The position numbers were made by a program, and so were the translations under genes. Of a DNA stretch of 64,000 nt, positions 10,387-21,847 are shown one piece after another. This stretch comes from Branchipolynoe longqiensis (Eukaryota; Annelida; Polychaeta; Phyllodocida; Polynoidae): assembly GCA_030323885.1 (NCBI GenBank), contig CM059198.1, positions 58,864,917 through 58,928,916 of the forward strand, read 5' to 3'. The notes beneath the pieces are model-generated. The model had not been told where the DNA came from, did no database searches, and saw nothing but the letters and a program-made list of their open reading frames with translations. The stretch's first letter is position 1. Each line of letters opens with the position of its first letter.

Positions 10387-10675
10387 AAAAAAATAAATAA
10401 AATCAGGTCCGGCGATTTATCAGGCACGGGCTGGGACGATCACCAATTTTTTAAATTGTATTTGGCCTGTACCGTACTGGCTGCTTTATCTGCGAATATT
10501 TGATGCAGTCGGTGAATTGTGCCCCCAGTAGCCTCGTCCCCGTGAAGAGGAAACGGCAAAACAGGGAATGCTAATAGAAGAAACGGAAGGAAGGGTGGTG
10601 AAGGAAACGCTGCCAGATGTGCTGATTGCTACTTCCGGTAGCTCACTCTGCACACTCAGTGGAACACAACTATAA

Positions 10676-11007
10676 AGTTGGTTGGTTGTTGGAATTTTAC
10701 GTTCTGGCAACATCTAAGGTCATATCAGGACAGGTACCGACTTGTGACAGTGTGCACTCATGGCGACTTTATAGGTGCTGCCCCACTTGGAAATCAGGCT
10801 GCTGGCAACATGATCCGATATCCCACTCAGTCACATTATCCTGACACTGAGCTAATCAGTCCGTACCCTCTCCTATTAATGCATAGCACTAGGAAGCGAC
10901 AAGTATACATTTTTATAAGTCATTGGTTTGACTCGACCGGGAACCAAACTCCTGATCTCCCGCAAGGGAGGCCAGCCCTCTACCTATTCGGCCACCGCGC
11001 CCAGTCT
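10676..11007 (-). repeat. SINE-A1, full length
   Basis: Complete minus-strand copy, from the tail at GTTGGTTGGTTGTTGGAATT to the head ending near CCGCGCCCAGTCTC. Confidence 0.85.
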
Positions 11008-11189
11008 CTATAAAGTGTAAAGAACAAAAAAAAGAGAACACCCACTCACCCACCACTTCACCCACCCGACTCCACCCTCACCATGTTATCATTTATTATA
11101 AATGACTCAGCAAATATTTCAGCCAATGTATTAAAGGAGCAGCCAAGTCACGTGACCAACGCAACTTTCCTTATTCAAAATTATCACAC

Positions 11190-11470
11190 CGGATTCGGTG
11201 ACCGAATCGGTGAGAGCGCAGGCTTCCGGGGCGGAATGTTGGGGGTTTGAAATCCTGGCCGAGTCAAAACAAATAACCTACAAAATTGATACTTGTCACG
11301 ACCTAGCCCGCCGCTTGGCATTATTACGATAGGGCAAGGACTGGTCAGCTCATTATCAGGATAATGTGATTTGAGCGGGAAATCGAGTCATGTTGCCAGC
11401 AGCCTGATTTCGTAGTGGGGCTGGCCTATAAAGTCACCACAAGCGCGCACTGTCACAGGTCAGTACATTA
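11190..11470 (+). repeat. SINE-A, diverged, tail missing
   Basis: Head GGTGACCGAATCGGTGAGAG, then TGGCCGAGTCAAAACAAATA and body up to GTCACAGGTCAGTAC. The distal tail is lost. It is more diverged than its neighbours. Confidence 0.75.
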
Positions 11471-12781
11471 GTACAATGTTACCCTAACCATGACACTGAC
11501 AATATAAAATGTACACCCTGTTATCTCTAAATGCTGTTGGCTAATGGCACTATTCTTCTTTGTTTCTTCGTTTTTGTCTTTGTATGAAACTCTTGTTGAT
11601 AATAGACTATTATAAACATGAATGAATGTAACATGATATGGCCGGAAGATGAGTGCTTTGGCGCTGAAAAAATTACCTTGAAAGACGAGATCACTGTTCC
11701 GACTGCGCATGCGCTGAAAACGGCGTTGGCAGCAAAGCAAATGCGTACGGCCATTGAGTTTGCCGATACGCGTAAGGCAAAACTTCGATTTTATTCAAGA
11801 TTAATAAAAATACATAACAATTTGGCACAAACATGGATGGAAGGATGCAATATAATAATATAATGAATATGTTTAAGACACAACTCTCCATAATTGAGCA
11901 TTTTGAGCTAAGAAACATACAATTTCAGTCACTTTACAGGCAGATGTTTACATCACCATTGATTAGACATAAGTAATTCTTGTTCTAAATATTAAAATGT
12001 CAAATGTGTCAACAAATACTTGTTTCAAAGAAATATATAACCAATATCTGATTAACCCTACTCATTTTCTAGTTCTACATATGTGATTAACCATAGGATA
12101 TAAATAAAAACATGAATAAAATATGTAAAACTGACTCTGGCTATGGCTCTAACACTAGTCTGAGTGCCCAGATTTGTCTAAATCTAAATGCACATGGCAT
12201 AAGATGTGCTGATTATATTGATGTCAATGCAATGCTGAATGAAAGATTAATATCGTAATGTATTATATATTTTTTTTTAGTTGGTATTCTATGTTCCAAA
12301 CAAGAGCTGAGATGAGCTGAAACTAGCACATTTCATAGCTGCACCCAGTGTATTAGCATGTGCCATGTTCTTCTCACGGGTTTGTTTTACTTCCACGCAT
12401 CCCACAATGCATCGCGCCACTGGAATGGCGATGTAGTCTATTGCCAGGAATTAAAACCCAAACAAACAAACAAAACAAAACAATTATCATAGCCGACTAT
12501 GACCAGTTGTCGTAGGTATATCTTGAAACTAACTAATCTCTGTGAGTTATTTAGGGCCCAATTCAAACCAATCGAAGGCTGCCACCACTGTTGCAGGGTT
12601 TTAGGCACATGGTGGTTGAAACCGCTTAAAGCCAAGGTTAAAACCGCCTCGGTTTTTGGGGGATTTTTTTTTGTGGGGTGGTAAATATGTTTATTCTGCT
12701 GAATTGCTAAAACTAACAATATTCTCCCTTGGGCATGAAATAATAAGAATAATTGTTCAAAACTGTCGGAACCCCAGATCT
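11471..12781. other. Unannotated stretch
   Basis: No recognised gene. A plus-strand frame of 81 codons at 11618-11863 matches nothing I know. A head fragment of SINE-A2 begins at about 12770 and leads into the next array. Confidence 0.5.
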
Positions 12782-13146
12782 CCCAAAACAGGAGGCGGAC
12801 GCGCAACTCATTCGGCCACCCCGTCTGGTCATAGTGAATTTGACGTCCATTGACTATGCCCTGTAACCTAAATAATTCTACCTATTCATTCCCTGACTGA
12901 CGTCCCAAAACAGGAGGTGGACGGCAACTCATTCGGCCATCTCGTCTGCTCATAGTGAATTTGACGTCCATTGACTATGTCCTGTAACCTAAGTAATTCT
13001 ACCTATTCACTCCCTGACTGACGTCCCAAAACAGGAGGCGGACACGCAACTCATTCAGCCATCCCGTCCGGTCATAGTGAATTTGACGTCCATTGACTAT
13101 GTCCTGTAACCTAAGTAATTCTACCTATTCATTCCCTGACTGACGT
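12782..13146 (-). repeat. Tandem repeat, ~121-bp unit x3, seeded by a SINE-A2 head
   Basis: CCCAAAACAGGAGGYGGACR recurs at 12782, 12904 and 13025. The first ~50 bases of each unit, reverse complemented, are the SINE-A2 head (GGTGGCCGAATGAGTTGCGC). The remaining ~70 bases (AATTTGACGTCCATTGACTA and onward) are flanking DNA. The copies differ at few positions. Confidence 0.88.
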
Positions 13147-13502
13147 CACAAAATGGACTTTTAGAAATGTAACCCAGTAGGTAGGATCTAATCTGTTCAG
13201 AACTACTAACAACACATGTCATGATTATTATTAACAATTCCAAGTGCAATACAAATGATGTTTCTAGAAATATGAAAATAGAATATTGCATTTTGTAATA
13301 GCGAAAATTCATGTAAAAAAAAAAAAATTAAAAGCAGACAACCAGGTCTTTCGAACTCTACTGGAAGCTCAGGGTGGAATTCACTTATCATTGGTCAGCC
13401 TGCACTGGCCACTATGGAGGTGACGCATGCGCAGTCAGCACTATGTAACCATCAACACAACTCTGCCGGATTATTTTTTATTTTTTGTTGTTGTTGTTGG
13501 TC

Positions 13503-13565
13503 CATTAGTTGTTTAAGCAGGGGAAATTTCAGTCATAGACGACTGATCTTCCTCATTCCACTGCT
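13503..13565. repeat. Short repeat fragment seen three times
   Basis: TTAGTTGTTTAAGCAGGGGA and AATTTCAGTCATAGACGACT, followed by CTTCCTCATTCCACTGC, recur in diverged form at about 19917-19965 and 20795-20860. Origin unknown. Confidence 0.6.
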
Positions 13566-13574
13566 GGATTTTTA

Positions 13575-13762
13575 ACCTCCCAGACCACATAGACATGGTA
13601 TGAGAGCAACCGGCCTTTGATGACGCTGTAAGTTATACACAGCGGTGGAAATCCAAAGTGGCAGAGCTGGGGGCACGGGAATCGAACCGCCGACCCTCAG
13701 ATTAGGAGTCTGACCTAGAAAAAAGTCAGACACTCTAACCACTCCGCCACAGAGAACGCCAC
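13575..13762 (-). repeat. SINE-C, head and partial body
   Basis: On the minus strand: GTGGCGGAGTGGTTAGAGTG (A box) and CGGTTCGATTCCCGTGCCCC (B box), then GCCACTTTGGATTTCCACCG. This resembles a serine- or leucine-type tRNA head. Related copies lie at 18840-19135 and 31729-32045. Confidence 0.8.
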
Positions 13763-13794
13763 AATTCACGGGGCTACATTCAATATAGATCTCC

Positions 13795-13855
13795 CGTTCT
13801 GATATGACCTTAGATGTTGCCATGACGTAAAACTCCAACAACCAACCAACCAACC
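13795..13855 (+). repeat. SINE-A tail fragment
   Basis: GATATGACCTTAGATGTTGC followed by ACGTAAAACTCCAACAACCA and three ACCA-like repeats; the rest of the SINE is absent. Confidence 0.8.
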
Positions 13856-13944
13856 ATCAATATAGATTTAATCCTACACGTTCTAGAGTGAAGCATTCGG
13901 AATGTCAACACATCGAGATCATGGCAATGAATTGGTGCAATGTA

Positions 13945-14907
13945 ACTGGGTCGTTCTCAGAAACTGTGTACCAATTGAGGTAGTCTACTTGAAATGCATA
14001 TTTCAAGGAAACCCATTATTGGAGTGTCAATATTTAGATTTCATCATGTGGGAAATATTTTATATCAAAAGTAAATGTTAATAATGTGTATTATGTATCT
14101 TATTGGGATGGATGTAGCTAAATAAATAGAAAATGACATCACTAACTTGTGACATTGTCAACAGCATTGAAAATAAAGTGTCCCAAGCTTAATGAAAACC
14201 TCTGAACAACAGCGCATTTCACTTCAAATGGTCATATACAATGTCTTCATTAAGTTGAAGACATTTATTTCTAAAAAAAAATTGTAAATGATGAAATAGT
14301 TAACCTTTTCTGGAGTCATTAACATCGTAATATTTTGTTTCCACTTGCAAGTACTATGAAACTATGTATCAAACACTGAGTACAGATAGAGTACAGGAAC
14401 TATTTTCACCATTTGACACTCTATGCATGGACCCAGTTATGATATAGTAAAAGAAAAATCCTGAAATTGCCCCTAAACATTGAAATTTGAGCCGAACATT
14501 TGTGTAAAATTGTTGATTCCACTTGGACTCTTACCATGTTAATATTTTTCTGCTTTCCACTTTAATCATCACAAATAAGACAAAACCATAGCGATGAGGT
14601 TTAAAATTATTATTACTACTGTTTATAAACCAAGTGCCATGTGAAATGTCCTAAAAATGTCAGGCTTTGTGTGGAAAATATTTGATTTTGGAGTCAGATT
14701 GGTTTCCATGCTATACTGCTATTTACTGGGTGTGACTGTGAGCATCATATGACCTACTTAAAAATGTCAGAATATGTTTATTTTCAATTATCCAAATGCA
14801 AAAGGACATACACATTGAGGAAGATTGTATATAGGACTTTGACAGCATTTTGATTTTGTGGTACTGATGTCACAGTATTGGTACACAACTTCTGAGAAGG
14901 ACCCAAC
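13945..14907. mobile_element. Non-coding TIR element, 963 bp
   Basis: The left end ACTGGGTCGTTCTCAGAAAC and continuation TGTGTACCAAT is mirrored at the right end by ATTGGTACACAACTTCTGAG followed by AAGGACCCAAC: about 31 bp with five mismatches. TA flanks both ends, which suggests a Tc1/mariner-like element, but the outermost bases mismatch, so the exact TSD is uncertain. The interior is AT-rich with no transposase. Confidence 0.75.
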
Positions 14908-15064
14908 TATGCTCAATGAAAACGTAGGCAAAATGCCCTCTCCCCCTCACACACATTCACTCACCCACTCACTCACACACACACACGCGTAGGCACACAA
15001 ACCACAAAGACATCTTCGGTTATTTTTGCGGGCATTGTCGTGGGTGTGTTGCATACAAAGGTAA

Positions 15065-15475
15065 GATTTGTTCGAACACTGGTCGAGTCAAACCAATGAC
15101 TTAAAAATGTATACTTGTCGCTTCCTAGCCAGGCGCTCGGCATTATTAGGATAGGGCAAGGACCGGTTGGGTCAGTGTCAAGATAATGTGACTGAGCGTG
15201 ATATTAGGTCATGGTGATGGTGGCTTGGTTTCCTGGTGAGCAGCACTATAAAGTCACCAAGAGTGCACACTGTCACAAGTCGGTACCCGATACCCAATAA
15301 TATTAATGTGACATGAGTGGGTTATCGGGTCATGGTGCTGGCGGCCTCGTTTCCCAGTGGGGCAGTAAGTACTATAATTATAAAGTCGCAATGAGTGTGC
15401 ACTGTCACAAGTCGGTACTCGTCCTGATATGACCTTAGATGTTGCCAGGACATATAACTCCAACAACCAACCAAA
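15065..15475 (+). repeat. SINE-A2 followed by a second partial SINE-A
   Basis: 15065-15296 runs from the B-box region to CGGTACCCG; 15305-15475 restarts inside the body (GAGTGGGTTATCGGGTCATG) and runs to ACCAACCAAAGG. The body and tail are thus partly duplicated head-to-tail. Confidence 0.75.
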
Positions 15476-15479
15476 GGTA

Positions 15480-15660
15480 ATCTTCAGGTCAATTAACAGG
15501 TAGATCAATCAACATAGGTCAATCAAGGTCGATCAATTAGCTCATCAGGTCAATCAATGAACACGTCAATCAAGTCAGGTCATACGGTCAATCAAGCAGG
15601 AAATCAAGGTTGGGCAATCAATCAAGTTTGAATCATCAAGGTTAATCGGGTGCTCAACCC
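15480..15660. repeat. Degenerate GGTCAATCAA repeat
   Basis: The motif AGGTCAATCAA recurs about ten times with variable spacing (TCAATCAAGTCAGGTCATAC and similar). Confidence 0.6.
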
Positions 15661-15818
15661 TACCCGCCTGTCACTCTCCCCACCTCTCAAGTCAAGTTTT
15701 TGTTAGTTGAGGGGGTGGGTGGTGGCAATTTGTACATCAGCCTGACTTTGCGGGTTCATGTCTAGGCGCCGAGTGACAGCGCCACGATCAGGCCGATGAG
15801 CAGTAGGGAATGGAACTT

Positions 15819-16000
15819 ACACCAGGTGGCAGCAGGCATAGTGGGAATTTTAATGCACTAAGGTTCCGAACCAACACGGCAGGGGGCGACAAGGCAGGCA
15901 GGGTGGAGGTGGTCAGTTCCAATGATCCGCTAGGTGGCGAGCTGAGTCGAGATTAGGGGTTGGGGGTTGGGGGGGTTCAAATCCGAACCGCTAGGTGGCG
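15819..16000 (+). promoter_or_regulatory. Cluster of four CTCF-like motifs
   Basis: Against the core consensus CCASYAGRKGGCR, four same-strand matches fall within 182 bp: ACACCAGGTGGCA (15819, 12/13), ACGGCAGGGGGCG (15876, 11/13), CCGCTAGGTGGCG (15927 and 15988, 12/13 each). Bilaterian animals including molluscs have CTCF. Binding is inferred from motif only. Confidence 0.4.
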
Positions 16001-16365
16001 GCAGGAGTATGGAGTGGGGAAGGCCGACCAGCTCCCATCCCGTCGAGAATTACCCATGTTATTGTTAAGCTAACATGTACAAATTACAATGCATGCCGTC
16101 TTCACCATTAACGCTTGATGGCAGCAAATGGCCGATGATTTGTAACTGGGTGCTGGCAATTTTCAGCAGATTCGGCATTCCCGCTAACGCTAGTGTCTAA
16201 TGCTTGGCTGTCTGTGTGTCAGCCCAGTACTTACAAAGTAGCCCGCCCAGATGTGACCCATCACATTGAATAGGGCATTAAATAGCATCTTCAACAAAAC
16301 TGCTTACCGGGAACACAGGAAGGGTCATAATTATAATTAAAATCAATTAAAATTTCAAATTTGGG
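16001..16365. other. Unannotated spacer
   Basis: No gene, tandem repeat or SINE seen before the SINE-B at 16366. Confidence 0.5.
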
Positions 16366-16930
16366 GGGGTGATGAAAATGGGAAATATTGCGCCGAGAGC
16401 GGGATTCGAACCAACATCTCTTTGCCTTCCGGGCCAGTGTGCTAACCATTACACCACCTCCTCATCAACATGCTGTCAGTCGCAATGCGACAAAGACTGC
16501 TTTCATTAGTTAACCGCCACTCTCCAATTAGATCTCTGCTGTGAGAGTGATGTTATTTCATGCGGTTGGACATTTCATAAAAGCTGCTTGCAAAGTGTTG
16601 AAGTGCTGCTGGCTTTTGCAAGTTACTAGCGGCACTCTCTCGGGGAGCAAACAGAGGTCTCACACTAGCAAGAACACGTCAAGACAGGCGCAAACTATTT
16701 GTCCCTGCAGTGGCTGGTCGGGAGATGTTGGGCGTTCCATTCATCACCACCCTTAATGCTACCACGGTAACATGGTTTTCTGTTAGGGTTTACTCCCTTA
16801 GCCTTTGGTTCTATCAAGAACCTCTACCACAAGGCAGTGCTTACACCACCTAGGCTCCCTGATATCACCACACTACCCAGGCGCCCCTGTCTATGTGGCT
16901 CCTTGCCTGAGAGGTCAGTGAAGGCCACTA
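16366..16930 (-). repeat. SINE-B split by an inserted LINE-tail element
   Basis: 16366-16459 and 16841-16930 are the two parts of one SINE-B on the minus strand. The break is marked by an 11-bp target duplication, TTACACCACCT, at 16449-16459 and 16841-16851. Confidence 0.88.
16460..16840 (-). mobile_element. LINE-tail (LT) element inserted in SINE-B
   Basis: A ~381-bp element, minus orientation. It ends at the left with the LINE-type 3' tail (GCTGTCAGTCGCAATGCGAC region), and at the right with GGTTCTATCAAGAACCTCTA then CCACAAGGCAGTGC. Related copies lie at 25071-25547 and 40690-41088, with 3'-end pieces at 21240 and 30885. It has no intact coding frame. It is probably a non-autonomous element moved by a LINE that shares its 3' end. 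Confidence 0.75.
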
Positions 16931-17574
16931 CACTAATATATCAAGCTATTTCGAATTTTGAATTGAGCTCAGCACAATTTTGATTTGAGCTAATTATGAT
17001 TTGAGCTAATTTTAATTGGAAATGATATCATTTCCGCTATTAATAATATATATATATTTATATATATATGTATGTTAGAGCACACATACACACATAATAA
17101 TCATAATTCACACTAACAAATAATACTTGTATAATATACTATATACTCTCAGTATTATTTTGAAATACACGATTTTTATATAACTGTAGACTGAACCAAT
17201 ATATTTCACTGGACAACTTCTTGGGTGGACTAGGATTCATCACACCCACTCGTGAGGGACCGGGCGGGAGTTCGGCATAATTTTGCAGAAGATGCAATTC
17301 ATTCTAATACAATTAAAGAAGTAAGGAAAATGTGTCGCTTGTCCTTAGGACAAGTCTGGTGTGAATGTGTATTTACTTGTCCATAGTTTTAAAATGGAAT
17401 ACTAGGAACATTAAATGTAAAAAAAATTAAGGTAGTAAAAGTTTTAAAATTCCCCAGTAACCATCATTCAATATTTCAAATTACACCACCAAAGATTGAT
17501 TGATGAAAACCTTTGGTAAGGAATCTCATTTTGTAGACCATTGAAAATCGAAATCGAAATAGAATCGGATAGAA
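16931..17574. other. AT-rich spacer with TA microsatellite
   Basis: A short (TA)n run lies at about 17046-17070. Nothing else recognised. Confidence 0.5.
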
Positions 17575-17687
17575 TAGTAGTAGACTATTAGTAGAATAGT
17601 AATAGTAGAAGAATAGTAGTAGACTAGTAGTATAATAGTAGCAGTGGACAAGTAGTAGTAGACTAGCAGTATAGTCGTAGTAGAATA
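17575..17687. repeat. TAG-rich microsatellite
   Basis: Imperfect TAGTAGAATAGTAGTAGACT repeats. Confidence 0.8.
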
Positions 17688-18215
17688 CAGGGATGAAAGT
17701 GGTCTCCGCCAAAAAAATGCGGACATCAAGCCAAGACGTTGGCGCCAATGGCAAATTTCCACGAAAACGCGGACATCAAGCCAAGTCATTGCCGCCAACG
17801 GCAAATTTCCACGAAAATATATATATCAGCTATGAAAGTGGTCTCCAGGAAAAAAGTGGAAATGCTGATATTCTCCCATAGGTTTAGCATTGTCAGGGAA
17901 TCGCGGAAAATTCCCGGAAGTCGGGTTTCATATACATTGGTATACGCTGATAGTGCTCATATGTGTGGAGCATTTATGAGTAGTATATGCTGATAGTGCT
18001 GCGGAGTCTGCACCACATATTAGTATACGCTGATGGTGCTACGGGATTGAAATATCCCGGAATCCTGAAATATCCGCGGAATGGTGCAGATCTTTCATCC
18101 CTGATATATATGCATTATATCGATAATATATAATATACTAACATTTTGTAAATGCTAACCAGTGAATATCAACAATGGCGGAAATCCGTGAATTCGCAGA
18201 GATCTTTCATCCCTG
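17688..18215. mobile_element. hAT-like MITE, rearranged copy
   Basis: Left end CAGGGATGAAAGTGGTCTCC. Right ends GATCTTTCATCCCTG occur twice, at about 18089-18103 and 18201-18215, and a second internal start lies at about 17831. The interior matches 34408-34902 (GGGAATCGCGGAAAATTCCC; GTATACGCTGATAGTGCT repeats). This looks like two overlapping or nested copies. Confidence 0.7.
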
Positions 18216-18235
18216 AGATTCAGTGAGACTATTAC

Positions 18236-18249
18236 TAGTATACTAGTAG

Positions 18250-18285
<36 letters not shown>

Positions 18286-18342
18286 CGGTAGCAGTAGCAG
18301 CAGCAGTAGCAGCAACAGCAGCAGCAGAAGTAGCAGTAGTAA

Positions 18343-18408
<66 letters not shown>

Positions 18409-18640
18409 CAGCAGCAGTAGCAGCAGCAGCAGTAGCAGTAGCAGTAACAGCAGTAGCAGTATCAGTAGTAGTAGTAGAACCAGTAGTAGTAGTAGCAGTA
18501 ATAGTAGTAGTAGTAGTAGCAGCAGCAGTAGCAGTAGCAGTATCAGTAGTAGTAGTAGAAGCAGTAGTAGTAGCAGTAGTAGCAGCAGCAGTAGCAGTAG
18601 CAGTAGCAGCAGCAGTAGTAGTAGTAATAGTGGAAGTCAA
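18236..18640. repeat. Trinucleotide (AGT/AGC)n microsatellite, ~400 bp
   Basis: Runs of AGT and AGC triplets without interruption by other motifs. Long frames of Thr/Ala or Ser here are artefacts of the repeat. Confidence 0.95.
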
Positions 18641-18839
18641 GTGAAAATGACCTAAATCTCTATTGTTACTGACAGTCCAAAGCTAGGCCTTGCGACTAAT
18701 ACCCGATAAGATGTGACAGGTCACATATCAACTTCCAGGCAGAAGCCCGTTATGAAAGCAACAAGGGATGCTGAGAACCTGCCTCATGGGCCCCCTTCAC
18801 CAACAGCTGGCCTACACCTTTCTACAAAACCCAGTGTTC
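18641..18839. other. Unannotated spacer
   Basis: Nothing recognised. Confidence 0.4.
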
Positions 18840-19135
18840 TGTGGTGTTCTCTGTGAAGGAGTAGTTTCTAGGTCTGACTTCTAATCTGAAGGTCGGTGGT
18901 TCGATTGCCCATGCTATCACCTCTGCCAATTTGGATTTCCACCACTGTGTATAATGTACAGCGTCATCATTGGCCAGTTGCTCTCATAGTCATACCATGT
19001 CTATATGGCGTGGGAGGTTAAAATCCCTTAAATATGTAGGCTCGGGCTTTCTCTCAAACAACTGTCTAATGGTGAAAACAAGTTCACTCCGAATTATCCA
19101 TGATAGACAGTATAGATTTTCAAGAAAAAACCTCA
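18840..19135 (+). repeat. SINE-C, near full length
   Basis: Degenerate A-box region GTGTTCTCTGTGAAGGAGTA, B box GGTGGTTCGATTGCCC, body CCAATTTGGATTTCCACCAC, 3' part GGTGAAAACAAGTTCACTCC and ATAGATTTTCAAGAAAAAAC. Confidence 0.8.
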
Positions 19136-19223
19136 ATACAGTAAAATATCAGACATGTGAAATATGTGCTTCATTAATGCACTTCAACTTCCATTATAAT
19201 GTCACTGCCAATTACATCTCGTA

Positions 19224-19446
19224 TATGTCCTAATAGAAGCACACTACCCAATAGAAGCACACACCCCATTTCAAGATTGAAAGCATGCACAAATGTACGA
19301 TCATATTCAGACTGAATGCACATAAAATAAGACAATCACACTTTATTTCAGAAGCACGACAAAAACAAATCCATGAAATTCTGGAACTTTAAATAGACGC
19401 GCATCCATGTGTTTGCACTCGCGCAGTATGCGTCTATTGGGACATA
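19224..19446. mobile_element. MITE with TA target duplication, copy 2
   Basis: Same ends, orientation and interior as 1570-1793, again flanked by TA on both sides. Two copies with matching boundaries confirm the element ends. Confidence 0.85.
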
Positions 19447-19509
19447 TACAGTATTTGTTAATGAATGCAACAAAATTGTGTGTTGGTTAATTTGTTTTTA
19501 TGTGGGGGT

Positions 19510-19700
19510 CGAAAATAGATGCATGCAGTGAAGGCCCGTTATAACACCCTCCCCAATTTAACACAAATTCGGATATAACGCGATGATTCGTTGGACCCAG
19601 AATTATTTAATTCAAAGAAATTCAGTCAAAGTGAACCCCGATTAAAAGTGACCCCAATATTTTTTCGCGATCGCATTATATAGACCTGAACGATCATATT
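19510..19700. mobile_element. Possible pogo/Tigger-like MITE remnant
   Basis: CAGTGAAGGCCCGTTATAAC and ATTCGGATATAACGCGATGA resemble the GTTATAACG-rich ends of pogo/Tigger MITEs. No clean second end was found. Confidence 0.35.
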
Positions 19701-19966
19701 ATACTGTGGTCATACTGTATTTTCAAAATGATAAAATACCGAGTTGGCAATTTATTAGGAAAACACGCATATTGGAAATGTCAAGATTCCTTAAGCTCTC
19801 AGGCCTCAGTGGTAGAGAACAGAGCCGCCAAAATGGCCAACATGTCTACTCTATTGATAGGAATAAATACACCCAGCTATAGATACATTTTGTTTTTGTT
19901 ACATTCATTCATCATTGATTAAGCAGATCAAATTTCAATCGTGGATAATTGGTCTTCCACTGCCTC

Positions 19967-20460
19967 TTGTCCTGTCCTAGTAATGCAAAGCGCCAGGCTA
20001 AGTAGTGATAAGTATCAATTTGGTAAGTCATTGGTTTGACTCAGTTGGGGTTCGAACCTGGGGTTTGAATAATACTTGTCACGACCTAATCGGCACTTGG
20101 TGTTACTAGGTCAGTTGGTTGTTTGAGTTTTGTGTCCTGGCCACATATAAGGTCATATCAGGACGGGTACCAACTTGTGACAGTGCACACTCATGGCAAC
20201 TTCATAGTGCTGCCCCACTGGGAGACCAGACCACCAGCACCATGACCTGATACCCCATTCAGTCACATTATCCTGACCATGAGCCAACCAGTCCTTTCCA
20301 TATCCTAATAATGCCAAGCGCCTGGCTAGGAATTAATAAGCATAAATTGTTAAGTTATTGGTTTGACTTGACCAGGGTTCGAACGATGTGAGTTCGAAAT
20401 ACAACGATCTACCAAAACAGGAGACGGACGCTCAACTCATTCGGCCATTCCTTTTGGTCA
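19967..20460 (-). repeat. SINE-A2 full copy plus adjoining SINE-A fragment
   Basis: 20102-20460 is a complete minus-strand SINE-A2, from the tail (GGTTGTTTGAGTTTTGTGTC) to the head (AACTCATTCGGCCATTCCTT). 19967-20100 is a rearranged fragment carrying SINE-A head and body pieces. Confidence 0.75.
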
Positions 20461-20699
20461 GGAGGATTTGGTTGGGTGGGTGGGTGGGTGGATTGGTTGA
20501 GGCTCTCACAAGACTACCCAGGCTGGGGAGGTGTCAGGCAGATTGCATGCGCCGCATACCAATCCCACATCCATGCGGGCCCACGCAATAGGTACAGGGC
20601 GGGTCTTCTCAACAATTCAAGAACCAGTCGCCCTCTTAAAACACCGGGCCAGATCGGCCAATGAGTACATCACCCGCAGTACGCGACCGGATGTTTGTT

Positions 20700-21010
20700 A
20701 AATTGTTTATTTGTTTGTTGGAGTTTTACGACATGGCAACATCGATTGGTTGGTTGTTGGAGATCTTCACTAAAATGCTGCTCTTTCCTGCAACATTAGT
20801 TGTTTAAGCAGGAGAAATTTCAATCGCGGACAATTGGTGTTCTTCATTCCACTGCTCCTTCCCCTATCCTAATAATGCCGAGCGCCTGGCTAGGGAGTGA
20901 CAAGTATACATTTGTTAAGTCATTGGTTTGACTCGACCAGGGGTTCGAACACACGACCTACCAACACGGGAGACAGACACTCTAACTCGTTCGGCCATCA
21001 CTACTTGGGA
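20700..21010 (-). repeat. SINE-A2 fragments around a short repeat
   Basis: Tail pieces at about 20710-20765 (GTTTGTTGGAGTTTTACGAC, then a second tail start) and a head-plus-body piece at 20868-21010 flank the short repeat also seen at 13503 and 19917. The middle of the SINE body is missing. Confidence 0.65.
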
Positions 21011-21239
21011 GGTAATTCTTACGAGATGTTGTCAATTGACCATCCGTCCCCCCCCACCACTCGAGCTATCTTGATTCGAAAGCGAGGTTAATAGCATACA
21101 ATAGAGTCCTAACAATGCCACGGTGTAATGTTGTGTGCCTGGATGCAAAAGTGAATACGATAGTGAAAGTGTTGTTCCAATAAGCATTCTTGTATTTTAT
21201 GGACAAGGATACAGTCTTTACAGGCAATGACAGATTCAT

Positions 21240-21419
21240 GACATCATCATCATCATGCTGTTGGTCGCGATGCGACAAAGACTGCTTTCATTACTTGACT
21301 GCTGCTCTCCATTTAGCTCTCTTCTGTGAGAGTTGTGTCCATGAGTCGGTCTTAATGTCTCTCAGCTTCAGGTTTCTCTTGATGGTATCCTTGAACTGGA
21401 GACGAGGGCTCTTTCTGTA
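21240..21419 (-). pseudogene. LINE 3' end: ORF C-terminus, 3' UTR and (ATG)n tail
   Basis: The minus-strand frame 21419-21291 encodes RKSPRLQFKDTIKRNL, then SWTQLSQKRAKWRAAVK and a TAA stop. The pattern RxKDxxKxxL...W...R..WR is the conserved C-terminus of many LINE endonuclease/RT proteins. After the stop come GAAAGCAGTCTTTGTCGCAT and an (ATG)n tail at 21240-21256. This is a 5'-truncated copy and the likely source of the tail shared by the LT elements. Confidence 0.75.
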
Positions 21420-21505
21420 GCCAGAAGACAGTGACATGAATGGTGAAAATTAGGCATGATTTCTGCACCTGTCATAGCTTAGTGGGCACATGGAGCAATC
21501 GCAAG

Positions 21506-21847
21506 TCAGACGGGATAGCGAATGAGTTGAGCGTCTGTCTCCCATTTTGGTAGATCATGGGATTTGAACCTATGGGCTCGAACCCTGGTCGAGTCAAATC
21601 AATGACCTAACAATTTATACTTGTCGCATTCTAGCCAGGTGCTCGGCATTATTAGGATAGGGCAAGGACTGGTTGGCTCAGTGTCAGGGTAATATGACTG
21701 AATGGGATATCAGGACATGGTGCTGGTGGCCTGGTCTCCAAGTGGGGCAGAACTATAAAGTCACCATGAGTGTGCACTGTCACAAGTCGGTACCCGTCCT
21801 TATATGACCTGAGATGCTGCCAGGATGTAATACTCCAGCAACCAACC
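21506..21847 (+). repeat. SINE-A2, full length
   Basis: Head from CAGACGGGATAGCGAATGAG, a double B-box-like GGGCTCGAACCCTGGTCGAG, body, and tail ending CAGCAACCAACC. Confidence 0.85.

Noticed and set aside
11618..11863. 81-codon plus-strand frame with mixed composition
   Set aside because: Looks less repetitive than most, but there is no known motif, signal peptide or splice context; kept only as a note in the spacer entry.
16366..16470. Possible tRNA gene (good A and B boxes, also at 496, 817, 1140, 57886 and 61616)
   Set aside because: The anticodon stem does not pair and the sequence continues into a shared SINE tail; multiple dispersed copies show that it is a SINE head.
18155..18640. 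161-codon Thr/Ala-rich frame on the minus strand
   Set aside because: Translation of an (AGT/AGC)n microsatellite.
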